Source: CAYURR01 sp964446745 (GTDB lineage Bacteria; Bacillota; Clostridia; Lachnospirales; WQUN01). From it: 34,407 bases of DNA. Each line of letters starts with the position of its first letter. Positions within the stretch are counted from its first letter, which is position 1. Made by a program: the position numbers and the translations under genes. Positions 25,099-32,777 of the stretch are shown in pieces. The notes below the pieces were generated by a model, which was given only the letters and a program-made list of their open reading frames with translations, was not told the DNA's origin and made no database searches. Location of the stretch: assembly GCA_964446745.1 (NCBI GenBank), contig CAYURR010000010.1, positions 1 to 34,407 of the forward strand, given 5' to 3'.

Positions 25099-25128
25099 AT
25101 TATAACTTTACTGTAAGGTAACTTTCAA
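25099..25128 (-). promoter_or_regulatory. promoter of the DUF1861-like gene
   Basis: On the reverse strand TTGAAA (25123-25128), 18-nt spacer, and a perfect TATAAT (25099-25104). The small palindrome TTACTGTAA (25108-25116) sits inside the spacer and could be a regulator site; it is shorter than the BlaI-type dyads found upstream of the penicillin-binding protein. Confidence 0.6.
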
Positions 25129-25136
25129 CAATCTTA

Positions 25137-25164
25137 TTGACAAAGATCATCAGAATGTTACAAT
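25137..25164 (+). promoter_or_regulatory. promoter of blaI-blaR1
   Basis: A perfect TTGACA (25137-25142), 16-nt spacer and TACAAT (25159-25164), about 38 nt before the blaI start. Unlike the promoter at 27436, no full TTACA-TGTAA dyad overlaps it; only a TTACA half-site overlaps the -10. Autorepression by BlaI is therefore not evident here. Confidence 0.65.
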
Positions 25165-25202
25165 GCGCGAAGTTATAAATCAATGACAAGGGAGGGTAAT
25201 GT

Positions 25203-25604
25203 GTGAATAAAGAAGTTGCTTGCCCGATGCCCTCTATCTCCGATGCGGAGTTTGAGGTGATGAAGGTAATCTGGGCTAACGAACCAATAAACACAAACGA
25301 TGTTGTCAAAAAGCTATCAGAGATAAGTATATGGAGCCCTAAAACAATACATACCCTATTATCACGATTGGTTAAAAAGGGCGCGTTGGATTATCAAAAG
25401 GACGGCAGAGTATTTGTTTACAGGTCAACGATATCGCAGTCTGATTATTTGGATACCGAAAGCCAATCCTTTCTAAACCGATTTTATAACGGGGCCATAA
25501 ATTCATTGCTTATATCATTTATCGAGAATGAGAAGTTATCCGACGAGGATATCAACGAGCTGACAAAGAGCTTAGAAAGGCTTAAAGGCAAACGAACGGA
25601 GTGA
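25203..25604 (+). CDS. blaI: BlaI/MecI family repressor
   Basis: 133-residue winged-helix repressor. The DNA-binding domain reads ISDAEFEVMKVIWANEPINTNDVVKKL, WSPKTIHTLLSRLVKKGALDYQKDGRVFVYR, the classic BlaI/MecI/CopY signature. The C-terminal dimerisation helices include SQSFLNRFYNGAINSLLISFIENEKLS. In the known systems the repressor is cut by the BlaR1/MecR1 metalloprotease once a beta-lactam acylates the sensor, which releases the resistance genes. It starts with GTG 25203 after AGGGAGGG, and its end overlaps blaR1 by ATGA. Its probable operators are the dyads at 27450-27489. Confidence 0.93.
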   Translation: MNKEVACPMPSISDAEFEVMKVIWANEPINTNDVVKKLSEISIWSPKTIHTLLSRLVKKGALDYQKDGRVFVYRSTISQSDYLDTESQSFLNRFYNGAINSLLISFIENEKLSDEDINELTKSLERLKGKRTE

Positions 25605-27394
25605 TGAATATGGGCTGGTTTGTTGTTAAATTTATCGTAAGTACTATATTTTCATCAATCGTTATTGGTTTGTTAATGTTTATTAAAAAGACATATGCCA
25701 AATCATTAAATGTTTATGGGCAATATTATATTTGGATGCCTATCTTTTTGATGTTATTATTACCGTTTTTTCCTATCGGTAAAACCGTTTATGTATGGAT
25801 GGATAAGCATGTTGTATCCGATGTAGCACAAAATACTTACATAACAAACAACGTGGCGCAGGCAGCAAGCGCTGATACCCCATGGCTACAGGATTTTTCC
25901 ATATCGGTCGAGCGTGTGGCGCCCAGCAGTTTTATGTCGATAGTTGGTTATATATGGTTAGTGGGATTTTTTATATATGCGGGCTTTTTATTCATGTCTT
26001 CATTTCGTATATATACAATAACAAAATCCGCTGGCCGGATAGCAGATAGCCAATGGCTGGCTACCTTTGATGAGTGTAAAACGGCAACACATTTGAGGTT
26101 AAATATACATTTACTGCATTCGAAATATATAAAAACGCCGATATCGGTCGGTATTTTTAATCGCTCAGTTATCGTCCCTACGGATGTTATAAACGCATTA
26201 GACACAAACGAACAGCGATTTATCTTGATGCATGAGATGTATCACCTCAAAAGAAAAGATGTAATGATCAATTATTTGATGTGCGTAATTCAAGCGATAT
26301 ATTGGTTCAACCCCATAATCCGATATGCATTTGATACGATGCGTATCGAAAGGGAGATCGCTTGCGATATGTCCGTTATAAAGTCACTGTCCGATGAAAG
26401 CCGCGCTGATTATGGGCTCACGATATTAAAGTTTGCCGGATCAAATCGCTGCAAGACCCTTGCGGTTACGTCTGGCTTTGGTGGCACACAGAGCCATGTT
26501 TCGAGGCGCATCGAGCGTATCGTGTCCCATTCGGACACGCGTAAACCGTCAAAAGCTTCGTACATAACAAATGTGGTCATATTTGCACTGGTCTTTATAC
26601 TCGTGGCTGTACAGGTTCCTCTGATGTCCGCATTTGCACTCGATACCGATCGATACACATTTGATAATAGAAACGTCGGCTACGAAGACCTTTCAGCGTA
26701 TTTTGACGGATACGAGGGTTGCTTTGTATTGTATGACACAAACGCAGATCGATACTTGATTTATAATAAAGACAATGCCGTAACCAGGGTATCGCCTAAC
26801 TCGACCTACAAGCTATACAGCGCGCTGATCGGTTTGCAAGAGGGCGTAATCACAGATGAAAACTCGACATTAGCATGGGATGGCATCCGGTATCCGTATG
26901 AAAACTGGAACAGCGATCATGATCTGCAGGGCGCGCTCAGAGACTCCGTGAATTGGTATTTTCAGGCTATAGACAGCGAGGTTGGCTACGAAAGACTAAA
27001 GGCGCATATTAAGAGAATCGGATATGGAAATGGCGATATCTCGGGTGGGGTTAAAACCTTTTGGCTGGAGTCCACGTTAAAGATCTCAGCTGTAGAGCAG
27101 GTTATGCAACTGCAAAGGCTGCAGGCAAATGACACGGCATTTTCGCCCGAGCATGTCGATACGCTAAAAAGGGCCATGAGGCTGTCGAATAACGCTAATG
27201 CCGATCTCTACGGAAAAACCGGCACCGGCACCGTAAACGACAGCAATGTGAATGGTTGGTTTGTCGGATTTGTAGATACACAACAGGGCGGCTATGTCTT
27301 TGCAACACATATTAGCGCCGCATCAAACGCAACAGGCAGCGAGGCTGCCAGGATCACGTTAAGTCTATTGTCGGACAAAGGCATTCTCAAATGA
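25601..27394 (+). CDS. blaR1: BlaR1/MecR1 family beta-lactam sensor-transducer
   Basis: 597-residue membrane protein with both halves of a BlaR1. N-terminal transmembrane helices lead to an M56 metalloprotease domain with HEMYH (211-215, HExxH) and EREIACD as likely third-ligand region. SRRIERI (301-307) lies near where BlaR1 proteins self-cleave. A transmembrane helix (about 322-345) precedes the extracellular penicillin-binding sensor, which has S401-T-Y-K404 (SxxK), SVNWYFQ (449-455) and KTGTG (539-543), as in class D beta-lactamases. All catalytic motifs are intact. It is translationally coupled to blaI and is followed by a terminator. Confidence 0.95.
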   Translation: MMNMGWFVVKFIVSTIFSSIVIGLLMFIKKTYAKSLNVYGQYYIWMPIFLMLLLPFFPIGKTVYVWMDKHVVSDVAQNTYITNNVAQAASADTPWLQDFSISVERVAPSSFMSIVGYIWLVGFFIYAGFLFMSSFRIYTITKSAGRIADSQWLATFDECKTATHLRLNIHLLHSKYIKTPISVGIFNRSVIVPTDVINALDTNEQRFILMHEMYHLKRKDVMINYLMCVIQAIYWFNPIIRYAFDTMRIEREIACDMSVIKSLSDESRADYGLTILKFAGSNRCKTLAVTSGFGGTQSHVSRRIERIVSHSDTRKPSKASYITNVVIFALVFILVAVQVPLMSAFALDTDRYTFDNRNVGYEDLSAYFDGYEGCFVLYDTNADRYLIYNKDNAVTRVSPNSTYKLYSALIGLQEGVITDENSTLAWDGIRYPYENWNSDHDLQGALRDSVNWYFQAIDSEVGYERLKAHIKRIGYGNGDISGGVKTFWLESTLKISAVEQVMQLQRLQANDTAFSPEHVDTLKRAMRLSNNANADLYGKTGTGTVNDSNVNGWFVGFVDTQQGGYVFATHISAASNATGSEAARITLSLLSDKGILK

Positions 27395-27410
27395 AGCATG
27401 ACGTATATGC

Positions 27411-27433
27411 AAAAGGGGCTTTGCCCCTTTTTT
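27411..27433 (+). terminator. intrinsic terminator after blaR1
   Basis: A 9-bp perfect stem (27411-27419 with 27423-27431) of GGGGC/GCCCC flanked by A and T runs, TTT loop, and a continuing T tract to 27433. It lies three bases before the -35 of the next promoter, so the penicillin-binding protein gene is transcribed separately from blaI-blaR1. Confidence 0.9.
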
Positions 27434-27435
27434 GT

Positions 27436-27489
27436 TTGACTTTTTATTATTACAAGTGTAAGATATATTCCATAGTATTACGTGTGTAA
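27436..27489 (+). promoter_or_regulatory. promoter with two tandem BlaI-type operators
   Basis: TTGACT (27436-27441), 17-nt spacer, TAAGAT (27459-27464). Dyad 1, TTACAAGTGTAA (27450-27461), covers the spacer and -10; dyad 2, TTACGTGTGTAA (27478-27489), lies just downstream, in the transcription start region. The dyads match the BlaI/MecI core TACAnnTGTA (the second with one changed base per core half), are centred 28 bp apart, and sit in a direct repeat that also shares the flanking AGATATA. The ribosome binding site AGGAGGG follows at once. Confidence 0.82.
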
Positions 27490-27504
27490 GATATAGGAGG
27501 GTAT

Positions 27505-29679
27505 ATGAGACGGCGTAAAAGGTACATCGGATGGATAATATTTATTTTATGCATGGCTTTGTTGTATGCGGGGATCGGATTTGTCATGTATATGGAAAAG
27601 GAACTGGAAAACAAGAGAGTAGCCGCAGTCCCGGACAGCCTGACTCAATACATGAGTTACATAAACAGCAAGAGCTACGAAGAAATGTACATGATGCTGA
27701 GTACGCAGTCAAAAGAAGCCATGACACAAGAAGACTTTGTCGGACGAAACGCGAGCATTTATGACGGTATCGAGGTTACGGGTATAGAGGTAAGTGTTCA
27801 TAAAGTCGAAGACGATAATGGTATGAAGATCGTTAATTATGAGACAAAGATGATAACCATTGCGGGAGAGGTGAGCTTTCCAAACAGGGCTGTGTACATA
27901 TTGGAGCAGGAACCAACCGGTGCATTCTGGGAAAAGATAGCACCCATAACCATAAAGCTGGAATACCGCTTGGTATGGAATTCTCAATTGATATTCCCCG
28001 CACTATCTCCGACGGATAAGGTGCGTGTAAACAAGGTAGAGGCAGAGCGCGGTGAGATATATGACAGAAATGGGGATATGCTCGCGGGTAAGGGTGTGGC
28101 GTCGTCTGTGGGTTTTGTACCCGGAAAGATGGGCGAGGACAAGGAGCTCTGCGTGGAGCAGGCGGCTGCCATATTGAACATGAAACCAGAGACGATCCGG
28201 AAGAAGCTGCAGGCCTCGTATGTAAAGGACGATACATTCGTACCTCTAAAAACCATGAAGAAATTTCCGGAGGATGACGCGGCATCGGAATGGAAGGCGG
28301 GACCAGAGGATGATGAACCAGAGGCTATTAAGGAACAGAAAGCACTACTGGAGGCGTTATTAAAGATACCGGGCATAAAGGTTATCACTGTGCCGATGCG
28401 TTCATATCCGCTTGCAAATAAGGCCTCGCACCTGACCGGGTACATACAAAACGTTACCGCAGAGGATCTGGAAAGCCTGGAGGGCAAGGGCTACGGGGCC
28501 AACAGCGTCATCGGGAAAACAGGACTTGAAAAGATACTGGAGGAGCGGCTGCATGGCGTGGATGGCTACGAGGTCATAATAGTCGATAAGAACGGAAAGA
28601 AGAAAGAAACGATTGCGATCCGGGCCAAGCAGGACGGTGAAAAGATAAAGCTTACGATAGACGCGCATCTACAGAAATTGCTGTTTGACCAATTGAACGG
28701 CGACAAGGCTACGGCGGTTGCGATGAACCCGTTGACCGGGGAGGTATTGGCGCTTGTGAGCACTCCATCGTATGACGCAAACGATTTTATCTTTGGTATG
28801 TCGCAGGAACAGTGGGACATGCTCAATCAGGATGAGCAAAAGCCGTTATTCAATCGCTTTAAGGCTGCGCTGGTGCCGGGATCGGGCTTTAAGTCCGTAA
28901 TAGGAGCGATAGGCTTGACGACCGGTGCGTTTGATCCTGATGATAACTTCGGTCACAGCGGCAAGAGTTGGCAAAAGGACGCAAGCTGGGGGCGTTATCG
29001 TATAACGACCACAAAGGAATATAGCGAGGATGCCGTACTAAAGAACGCGTTGATATACTCGGATAATATATATTTCGCAAAGGCTGCGCTAAAGATCGGT
29101 GCAGAAACCCTACGTGAGCAGCTGTTAAAAATCGGTTTCGATGAACGCATACCATTTGAATATGGACTGTATTCATCGTTGTATTCAGCGAGCGAGGGCT
29201 TCGATTCGGAGATACAGCTTGCAGACAGCGGTTATGGGCAGGCGCAGATATTGGTAAATCCGATCCATATGGCTTCGATCTACTCGGCATTTTTAAACGA
29301 TGGCAACATGCTCAAGCCTCGTCTGTTTCAAGAAGACAACAAGGCCCCTGAGGTATGGAAAACGGGGGCATTTACAAAGGAAGCTGCGGAAACCGTCAGA
29401 CAGGATCTCATAGCGGTAGCCGAGCGATCATATAAAATTATCGGTCAGAAAATGCCTGTGCAGCTGGCCGGAAAGACCGGAACAGCCGAGATAAAACAAT
29501 CAAAAGAGGATAGGGAGGGCACGGAGCTCGGCTGGTTCAATGTCTTTACAGCCGAACGCGACGCACGCAATCCGATATTGATTATCGCGATGATCGAGGA
29601 TGTAAAGGATCGTGGCGGCAGCGGATATGTCATCCCGAAGGTGAATGCAGTATTACAGAATTGGGAGTATTACAGATGA
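27505..29679 (+). CDS. MecA-type class B penicillin-binding protein (transpeptidase)
   Basis: 724-residue membrane-anchored peptidoglycan transpeptidase. An N-terminal anchor helix (about 8-28) is followed by an NTF2-like MecA_N domain (about 40-160: LTQYMSYINSKSYEEMYMML), then the dimerisation domain starting KVEAERGEIYDRNGDMLA (178-195). The transpeptidase domain has S460-G-F-K463 in VPGSGFK, SDN (519-521) and KTGT (657-660). The MecA_N domain plus control by BlaI/BlaR1 places it with the low-affinity PBP2a/PBP3 group that replaces drug-blocked enzymes. Actual drug resistance is inferred. The ATG follows GGAGGG. Its TGA overlaps the start of the next gene. Confidence 0.93.
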   Translation: MRRRKRYIGWIIFILCMALLYAGIGFVMYMEKELENKRVAAVPDSLTQYMSYINSKSYEEMYMMLSTQSKEAMTQEDFVGRNASIYDGIEVTGIEVSVHKVEDDNGMKIVNYETKMITIAGEVSFPNRAVYILEQEPTGAFWEKIAPITIKLEYRLVWNSQLIFPALSPTDKVRVNKVEAERGEIYDRNGDMLAGKGVASSVGFVPGKMGEDKELCVEQAAAILNMKPETIRKKLQASYVKDDTFVPLKTMKKFPEDDAASEWKAGPEDDEPEAIKEQKALLEALLKIPGIKVITVPMRSYPLANKASHLTGYIQNVTAEDLESLEGKGYGANSVIGKTGLEKILEERLHGVDGYEVIIVDKNGKKKETIAIRAKQDGEKIKLTIDAHLQKLLFDQLNGDKATAVAMNPLTGEVLALVSTPSYDANDFIFGMSQEQWDMLNQDEQKPLFNRFKAALVPGSGFKSVIGAIGLTTGAFDPDDNFGHSGKSWQKDASWGRYRITTTKEYSEDAVLKNALIYSDNIYFAKAALKIGAETLREQLLKIGFDERIPFEYGLYSSLYSASEGFDSEIQLADSGYGQAQILVNPIHMASIYSAFLNDGNMLKPRLFQEDNKAPEVWKTGAFTKEAAETVRQDLIAVAERSYKIIGQKMPVQLAGKTGTAEIKQSKEDREGTELGWFNVFTAERDARNPILIIAMIEDVKDRGGSGYVIPKVNAVLQNWEYYR

Positions 29680-30662
29680 GCAAAAGGATTTGGGTAATCA
29701 TATTATCCATGATTTTTATCGGGATGCTTAGCGCCTGCGAATACGAGGAAACTAACATCGAGGACATCGAAAAGGAGACCTTCGCTACAAACAATCGAAA
29801 CAACATGGATGACCTAAGCAGCTTGGATGAATATTCTCGCTCATCTATTTCGGAACTGCGCCGTCTTTGGTCAGAGTTTGAGCAAGCCAAATACATCGAC
29901 GAAGATCCAACGGCGTTGTTCAAAAAATCGGAATACCTTTCAAAGCTGAAATCATATATGTCGGATAGGCGATGCCTTGCGGTTACACCCAGTGAGCTGT
30001 CCGTATACCTAAATCAATATGGGTTTGATGGGTCGGAGAAAATCATTGAAATAAACGGTATATCCTGTACGGTGAGGGTAATTAGCTATGCGGTAGATTA
30101 TTACGTTCAGTCCCTCACGGATATCCCCGATACACCAAATAAATATATATTTGTACAGTGCTGGAATGAGAATGAATTTATTTTTCAAACACTGTCGGAC
30201 GGTGATATCAATGTCGCCACGGATTTTCTATTGGCCGCTGTAGACAACGATACAGGCATAGACGAGCACATGCAGCTACTTTTATATGGCTATTCAACCG
30301 AATATTATCCGCATCCAACATTTGTATGGGGCTGGCGGATGGAGGATATGTGCTTTGTAGAACACGATATTTCGGACATGATGGAAATAGATGCGCACGA
30401 CTATGTAATAACCTCATTTCAAGAGAACACGGAACAGTATCGCAAGTGGATAATACGAACAAATGGCCCTTTTGTCAGGGTTGACAAAAGGGCCACGGCT
30501 GAAGAGGCGATGGTTATACCTGCGGATTATTTGACATATGAGAGTTCGATTGATGACCAAACAAACGAGATACGTTTTTCAGTGTTGAATAATCACAATA
30601 GCGAAAAACCGTCTACGCTTAAGCTCCGATTAAAAACCTTCTACAAACCTATCTACGACTAA
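29676..30662 (+). CDS. putative lipoprotein coupled to the MecA-type penicillin-binding protein
   Basis: 328-residue protein with an N-terminal lipoprotein signal, MSKRIWVIILSMIFIGMLSAC, lipobox LSAC and modified Cys21, followed by a very acidic stretch (EYEETNIEDIEKE). The rest is a mixed, Tyr- and Asp-rich extracellular domain without a recognised family. The start at 29676 overlaps the PBP stop (ATGA) with GGGAG 8 nt upstream; a TTG 15 nt earlier is in frame but not preferred. Expression with the PBP suggests a cell-wall partner or beta-lactam response role. Its final 33 bp overlap the end of the convergent glycyl radical enzyme gene. A perfect hairpin lies inside its coding sequence. Confidence 0.8.
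   Translation: MSKRIWVIILSMIFIGMLSACEYEETNIEDIEKETFATNNRNNMDDLSSLDEYSRSSISELRRLWSEFEQAKYIDEDPTALFKKSEYLSKLKSYMSDRRCLAVTPSELSVYLNQYGFDGSEKIIEINGISCTVRVISYAVDYYVQSLTDIPDTPNKYIFVQCWNENEFIFQTLSDGDINVATDFLLAAVDNDTGIDEHMQLLLYGYSTEYYPHPTFVWGWRMEDMCFVEHDISDMMEIDAHDYVITSFQENTEQYRKWIIRTNGPFVRVDKRATAEEAMVIPADYLTYESSIDDQTNEIRFSVLNNHNSEKPSTLKLRLKTFYKPIYD
30464..30495. repeat. perfect 14-bp inverted repeat inside a coding sequence
   Basis: The arms 30464-30477 and 30482-30495 are exactly complementary with a 4-nt loop (GGGT), within the lipoprotein gene at codons for NGPFVRVDKRAT. No T tract follows, so it is not a standard terminator. A hairpin this strong is unusual in coding DNA and may act on the mRNA or mark an inserted element. 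Confidence 0.85.
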
Positions 30663-32774
30663 CTGCCTAAACTCTTGCGACAGCGTTGCGAAATAGGCCG
30701 TAAATCCCGTCACACGAACCACGAGATCCGGGTAAAGCATCGGATCCTCGTGGGCCTTCATGAGCTTTTCCCCATCGAGAATGTTTATGTTTATCAGCGT
30801 GCCGCCCATGTCCACATGGGTGCGCAGCAGTCGCTCGACGTTGTCGAGGCCGCCCTCCATAGCCGACAGCTTTGGATCCATTTCGAGCTGCAGCGGGCAT
30901 GTATTGCCGTAAGCGGTCTGCGCACGCGCGATACCGGTAGCCATGGCCGTCGATGCTCCGTCCTTGCGAAAGCCCGGGTTCGGGTTTGCGCCGTGCGTAA
31001 CGGGTGCATGAGCGAATCTGCCGTCCGGTGTTGCGCCGACGGTCTTGCCGTATGCGATCGTGCTGGACCACGAAAACCAACCGGGCACAAGCTGACGACG
31101 TCCGGGCATCGGCTGTTCCTTCACGATCTGCGCAAACGAGCTGCTGATACGATGCGCCCATCTGTCTCCGAGGGAGTTGCCTTGGCAATACTTCTCCGAG
31201 GCCTTGAGCATCAAGCGGATACGTTCGTTCTGCGTGCCCGTAAAATTCTGCTCGAGAGCCGTAAATAACTCGGGCCATGTAAGGATACCTTCCTTTTCGA
31301 TACGCTGCTCGAGCGCAGCAAAGGAATCCGCTACCGTACCCAAGCCTACGCCGTCTACGCCCATCGTGAGATATTTAGCGCATACGGATATGTCCTCGGC
31401 GTTTTCGATCGTATTCTCCATCATTAGGTTCATCACGAGCTCGGGCATGACCTTGTGCTGGTGATCCAGATGATGATTGATCCCCTTGGCGGTGATCTCG
31501 ACAGCCTTTACAAGATGTGCTTGCATACGATCAAACAAGCCCTGAACCGAATAATTACCCTGTTCCTTCATTTCATATAGTGCGACCTCAAAGACCTTCG
31601 CAACATTGATCTTTACACAGTCATTGATCGGATACTCTACACCCGGGATTGCCATCCAGTTACATCCGACCGCAATACGCTTGCGCGCGTCAGCCTTTGT
31701 TACGCCCTCGTTTTTCATGAAGTTCATGAGACCCTTGTCGCCCGAGAACCTCGGCCATGCGTTTCTGTCCTCAAACAGATAATATACAGCCTTTTTTACA
31801 AAGTCCGGATCGATCTTTTCGTGTATGCGTACGGTCAGGTTCACCGAGATGTTCAGCAGATGTGCGGCCTCCAAGATAAGGAATGACAGCGGGTTCGTCA
31901 GGTCGTTGTCAAATTCATCCGCTCCCGAGAGCTGATAATAATGTGTCTCGTTCAATAACAGATTTGCCAATATAAAACGTGCCTTGTCATCGTCGATCAA
32001 GCCGCTTTCCTTGTCCTGTTTGTAAAACGGATAGAGGATCACGTCCAGGTTACAGCCAGCGCCGTCGCGGTCATACATACGAGAGAGGGTATTAAACCAC
32101 GCGATCCATTGGCATGCCTGAAGCAAGGTCTTTGGCGCATCTGTGACGATCGCTTCGTTGGCCGCGATCATTTCCTTTAACGTAGCGGCGATATCGCTGT
32201 CCATTTCCTCTGCGAGCATAGCCTTTGCATGCTCGATATGCCTAAGAATAAAACCCTGCATGGCAGTCAGAACCGTTTCCTCAGCTTTCAAAAATTCGAG
32301 CTTCTCGCCTTGAACGTTTTTCATCGAGGTACGGATGCGATCGAGTATCCCGCCGAAGCCCTGTGATATGCCAATGTTGTAATCACATGCGCAATGCGCG
32401 TCCGCGCCGATGCCGGATCCGATATGGTACAGCTCTTGATATGGCTTGAGCTCGTCGTAAGGGAAATATTTCTCATAGGCTGCGGAGGTGTTACGGTACA
32501 TGGACATCATATCGGCCCAACGCCCGGCCAAGATCTCGAGGCGGTCTATGTACAGCGGATGATTCTCGACAAACGCCTTGAAATTCTCGGCGTTACCCTT
32601 CGGGCCGAACATAAAATCCTCGCCCTCGTTGTAAATGGGATTAAAATGGTAGCCCTCAGGCTTTGGTACCGTGCCGTAGTCATCACCGTCCATATAACCC
32701 TGCTGCTGTTTCTTTTCGATTGTATGCCTGATCTTTGTTTCCTTTAACGCCTTTAAACGTTGTTCGTAAGTCAT
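30630..32774 (-). CDS. glycyl radical enzyme, PFL-like family, unassigned subtype
   Basis: 714-residue oxygen-sensitive radical enzyme. The C-terminal glycyl radical loop is VVRVTGFTAYF, with Gly690; the thiyl cysteine is Cys371 in KRIAVGCNWMAIPGVEYPIND. Other family landmarks are GAGCNLDVILYPFYKQD (238-254), GINHHLDHQHKVMPELV, GLGTVADSFAAL (477-488) and GATPDGRFAHAPV (580-592). The motif after the cysteine is NW, not the VEP of glycerol/choline/diol lyases or the CC pair of PFL, so the reaction cannot be assigned. The N-terminal part is short for the family. The activase is encoded 3 nt upstream. The start follows GGAGGATAAATC. Confidence 0.9.
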   Translation of the reverse strand: MTYEQRLKALKETKIRHTIEKKQQQGYMDGDDYGTVPKPEGYHFNPIYNEGEDFMFGPKGNAENFKAFVENHPLYIDRLEILAGRWADMMSMYRNTSAAYEKYFPYDELKPYQELYHIGSGIGADAHCACDYNIGISQGFGGILDRIRTSMKNVQGEKLEFLKAEETVLTAMQGFILRHIEHAKAMLAEEMDSDIAATLKEMIAANEAIVTDAPKTLLQACQWIAWFNTLSRMYDRDGAGCNLDVILYPFYKQDKESGLIDDDKARFILANLLLNETHYYQLSGADEFDNDLTNPLSFLILEAAHLLNISVNLTVRIHEKIDPDFVKKAVYYLFEDRNAWPRFSGDKGLMNFMKNEGVTKADARKRIAVGCNWMAIPGVEYPINDCVKINVAKVFEVALYEMKEQGNYSVQGLFDRMQAHLVKAVEITAKGINHHLDHQHKVMPELVMNLMMENTIENAEDISVCAKYLTMGVDGVGLGTVADSFAALEQRIEKEGILTWPELFTALEQNFTGTQNERIRLMLKASEKYCQGNSLGDRWAHRISSSFAQIVKEQPMPGRRQLVPGWFSWSSTIAYGKTVGATPDGRFAHAPVTHGANPNPGFRKDGASTAMATGIARAQTAYGNTCPLQLEMDPKLSAMEGGLDNVERLLRTHVDMGGTLININILDGEKLMKAHEDPMLYPDLVVRVTGFTAYFATLSQEFRQLVVDRFVEGF

Positions 32775-32777
32775 GAT

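Noticed and set aside
25108..25116. BlaI operator upstream of blaI (TTACTGTAA)
   Set aside because: It has the outer TTAC/GTAA letters but lacks the TACAnnTGTA core spacing, and lies in the spacer of the leftward promoter rather than on the blaI promoter. Kept only as a possible regulator site.
30464..30495. Intrinsic terminator inside the lipoprotein gene
   Set aside because: The stem is strong but no T tract follows on either side, and the reading frame continues intact for about 165 nt.
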